Assembly (NCBI GenBank): GCA_900548075.1
Contig: URJD01000090.1
Location: 1 to 7,096 of the forward strand
DNA length: 7,096 nt
Origin: an uncultured Collinsella sp.
GTDB lineage: Bacteria > Actinomycetota > Coriobacteriia > Coriobacteriales > Coriobacteriaceae
Direction: 5' to 3'
Below, piece after piece: positions 6,393-7,096 of the stretch; the first letter of the stretch is position 1; each line of letters starts with the position of its first letter. The translations under genes and the position numbers were made by a program. A model generated the notes under the pieces. That model was not told where the DNA came from, made no database searches, and worked only from the letters and a program-made list of their open reading frames with translations.

Positions 6393-6932
6393 CTATGCTC
6401 CTAGCGTATCTTGCGAAGCATCGCCCAGGTGCTCCGTCAATGCTGAATTCTGCAGCTGCTCAAGCTCATCTAAAACAGAGCGAGCCTCTTTAAATGTCTG
6501 CGCTACGCGTTTCTTGGTGCTCACCTTTTCCTCTTTTGGCTTAGGCCGAGCATCTTCGGTAATCGCGATGGCATTCGCAACGGCCAAGTCTCCTGTAAGC
6601 GTAATGGAAAGAGCGACCTCAACAACACCCAGTTCTTGAGCGATCTCGAGAGCACGGCCCGAAAGCAGCGCCTTCGGTTTGCCGAGTTTATCACGCGTAA
6701 CCGAAACATCCTTGCGACCCACGCCTTGACTAAAACCCGTGCCGAGAGCTTTAAGTACCGCCTCGCGCGAAGCAAAGCGGCTCGCATAGTGAGCAGCGGG
6801 ACGCGATGATGCATCGCAATACGCACGCTCTTCTTCGGTAAACACACGCCGAGCAAACGACGGCGTCTTTTCAAGAATTGATTTCATGCGGGAAATCTCG
6901 ACGATATCAACGCCGATACCAGCTTCAGCCAT
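6393..6932 (-). CDS. acpS: Holo-[acyl-carrier-protein] synthase with C-terminal extension
   Basis: AcpS moves the 4'-phosphopantetheine arm of coenzyme A onto a serine of acyl carrier protein, which activates fatty acid synthesis. In the 179-residue form started at 6932, the N-terminal motif GVDIVEISR (7-15) supplies the Mg-binding aspartate D9, and RFASREAVLKALGTG (52-66) supplies E57 and K61. LSITLTGDLAVANAIA (108-123) is the closing core strand. The family is usually about 115-130 residues, so roughly residues 127-179 are an extra charged tail that starts with a KPKEEK-like segment and continues as a probable amphipathic helix. The start at 6932 is chosen because GGAGGTGA lies two bases before it. 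A reading from the ATG at 6944 would have no ribosome site and would place this site inside its coding sequence. It is the first gene of the operon, and its stop is immediately followed by the nnr start. Confidence 0.93.
   Translation of the reverse strand: MAEAGIGVDIVEISRMKSILEKTPSFARRVFTEEERAYCDASSRPAAHYASRFASREAVLKALGTGFSQGVGRKDVSVTRDKLGKPKALLSGRALEIAQELGVVEVALSITLTGDLAVANAIAITEDARPKPKEEKVSTKKRVAQTFKEARSVLDELEQLQNSALTEHLGDASQDTLGA
6396..6403 (-). promoter_or_regulatory. Ribosome binding site of nnr inside the end of acpS
   Basis: The minus strand reads TAGGAGCATAGATG at this junction. GGAG sits five bases before the nnr ATG at 6392 and is part of the last acpS codons, and the acpS TAG stop abuts that ATG directly. 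Ribosomes finishing acpS are thus placed at the nnr start. Confidence 0.75.
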
Positions 6933-6934
6933 GT

Positions 6935-6942
6935 TCACCTCC
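6935..6942 (-). promoter_or_regulatory. Strong ribosome binding site of acpS (decides start at 6932)
   Basis: The minus strand reads GGAGGTGA here, a near-perfect anti-16S match, with its GGAGG core five bases from the ATG at 6932. It overlaps the in-frame ATG at 6944, whose own upstream sequence (GTGCGAT) has no Shine-Dalgarno match. The start at 6932 is therefore favoured. Confidence 0.88.
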
Positions 6943-6961
6943 ATATCGCACAGACTAAGTT

Positions 6962-6991
6962 ATTGTAGCCCGTTCGCAGAAGATGCGACAA
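6962..6991 (-). promoter_or_regulatory. Candidate sigma70-type promoter of the acpS operon (proximal)
   Basis: On the minus strand, TTGTCG (6986-6991; four of six matches to TTGACA) and TACAAT (6962-6967; five of six to TATAAT) are 18 bases apart. A start about seven bases beyond the -10 would give a 5' leader near 25 nt, ending in the strong acpS ribosome site. The spacer holds an inverted repeat, TCGCA-N5-TGCGA, at 6974-6988. Box matches are seen; activity is inferred. Confidence 0.6.
6974..6988. promoter_or_regulatory. Operator-like inverted repeat within the proximal acpS promoter
   Basis: TCGCA and TGCGA form a perfect 5-bp inverted repeat with a 5-bp spacer. It lies between the -35 and -10 elements and touches the -35, where a bound repressor would block polymerase. 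No regulator family is recognisable from it. A repeat this short could occur by chance. Confidence 0.3.
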
Positions 6992-6997
6992 ACGAGG

Positions 6998-7027
6998 GTT
7001 ATAAAACACAGCTACTATGTGAGACAA
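6998..7027 (-). promoter_or_regulatory. Candidate second, upstream promoter of the acpS operon (distal)
   Basis: On the minus strand, TTGTCT (7022-7027; four of six to the -35 consensus) and TATAAC (6998-7003; five of six to the -10) are also 18 bases apart. The layout repeats that of the proximal promoter, 36 bases away, and both begin with TTGTC. Transcripts from here would have a leader about 60 nt long. Confidence is lower than for the proximal promoter. Confidence 0.4.
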
Positions 7028-7047
7028 AAGCCCGCAAACGCAATCAG

Positions 7048-7070
7048 AACCACCCTTAAAAAGGGTGGTT
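7048..7070. terminator. Perfect 10-bp hairpin upstream of the acpS promoters, possible terminator
   Basis: AACCACCCTT and AAGGGTGGTT pair perfectly around a 3-base loop. No gene on either strand lies between this hairpin and acpS, so it probably ends a leftward transcript that begins beyond 7096 and insulates the operon. Neither side has a clean U-tract: the plus side continues TGCTCTT, and the minus side CTGATTG. A CGGGCTTTTG follows further along on the minus strand (to 7025) and could close a larger structure with GCCCG at 7091-7095. The stem is certain; the function is inferred. Confidence 0.5.
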
Positions 7071-7096
7071 TGCTCTTAGGGTATAACCCACGGGCC

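Noticed and set aside
6501..6523. Apparent loss of the conserved His in the AcpS SxSH-type strand (LSITLTGD)
   Set aside because: Established AcpS proteins such as that of E. coli also have an LT-type sequence at this point, so it is not evidence of an inactive enzyme.
6491..6551. Possible frameshift at the end of the acpS core that would make the tail a misread sequence
   Set aside because: The tail continues without stops to the nnr start and carries the nnr ribosome site at its end. A shorter AcpS would leave a gap of about 150 bases in an otherwise gap-free operon. No alternative frame gives a recognisable AcpS end.
7030..7096. A tRNA gene suggested by the GCCCG/CGGGC end pairing
   Set aside because: The span is too short, the inner arms do not fit D, anticodon and T arms (one 10-bp stem with a 3-base loop dominates), and there is no CCA or plausible T-loop.

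Overview
The window is one compact operon of six genes, all on the minus strand, so it reads from right to left: acpS - nnr - alr - udg - tsaE - tsaB/rimI/tsaD. Every gene is intact. The gene order (holo-ACP synthase, NAD(P)HX repair, alanine racemase, t6A ATPase, t6A TsaB/RimI/TsaD) is a housekeeping arrangement known from Actinomycetota. The moderately high GC content, the actinobacterial order and the fused Tsa/RimI protein suggest the Coriobacteriia, with a Collinsella-like gut bacterium as best guess. That assignment rests on pattern recognition only; no search was possible.

Layout. Bases 6945-7096 are non-coding. They hold a strong hairpin (7048-7070), probably the end of an upstream transcription unit, and two tandem sigma70-like promoter candidates pointing into acpS. 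Bases 109-6932 are almost wholly coding. The junctions are very tight: acpS/nnr 0 nt, nnr/alr 2 nt, alr/udg 8 nt, udg/tsaE 12 nt, tsaE/tsaBD a 14-nt overlap. Several Shine-Dalgarno sites lie inside the end of the preceding gene or run on from its stop codon, so translational coupling is likely. Bases 1-108 follow the last gene and carry a perfect 9-bp hairpin that looks like the operon terminator, with its downstream side cut off by the window edge.

How the genes work together. AcpS activates acyl carrier protein for lipid synthesis. Nnr repairs damaged NAD(P)H. Alr makes D-alanine for peptidoglycan. Udg removes uracil from DNA. TsaE and the TsaB-TsaD parts of the fusion install the threonylcarbamoyl group of t6A37 on ANN-decoding tRNAs, using threonylcarbamoyl-AMP from a TsaC/Sua5 enzyme that is not in the window. 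The central RimI part is predicted to acetylate the N-terminal alanine of ribosomal protein S18. The common theme is basic growth: envelope precursors, cofactor repair, DNA repair and translation fidelity.

There is no mobile element, CRISPR array, tRNA, rRNA or defence system here. The most unusual items are the three-domain TsaB-RimI-TsaD polypeptide, the family 4 uracil-DNA glycosylase gene inside an otherwise canonical cluster, a roughly 50-residue C-terminal tail on AcpS, and the dyad-bearing tandem promoter region. Two start codons are placed downstream of the longest possible reading (acpS at 6932, tsaBD at 2493) because that is where the ribosome binding sites point.
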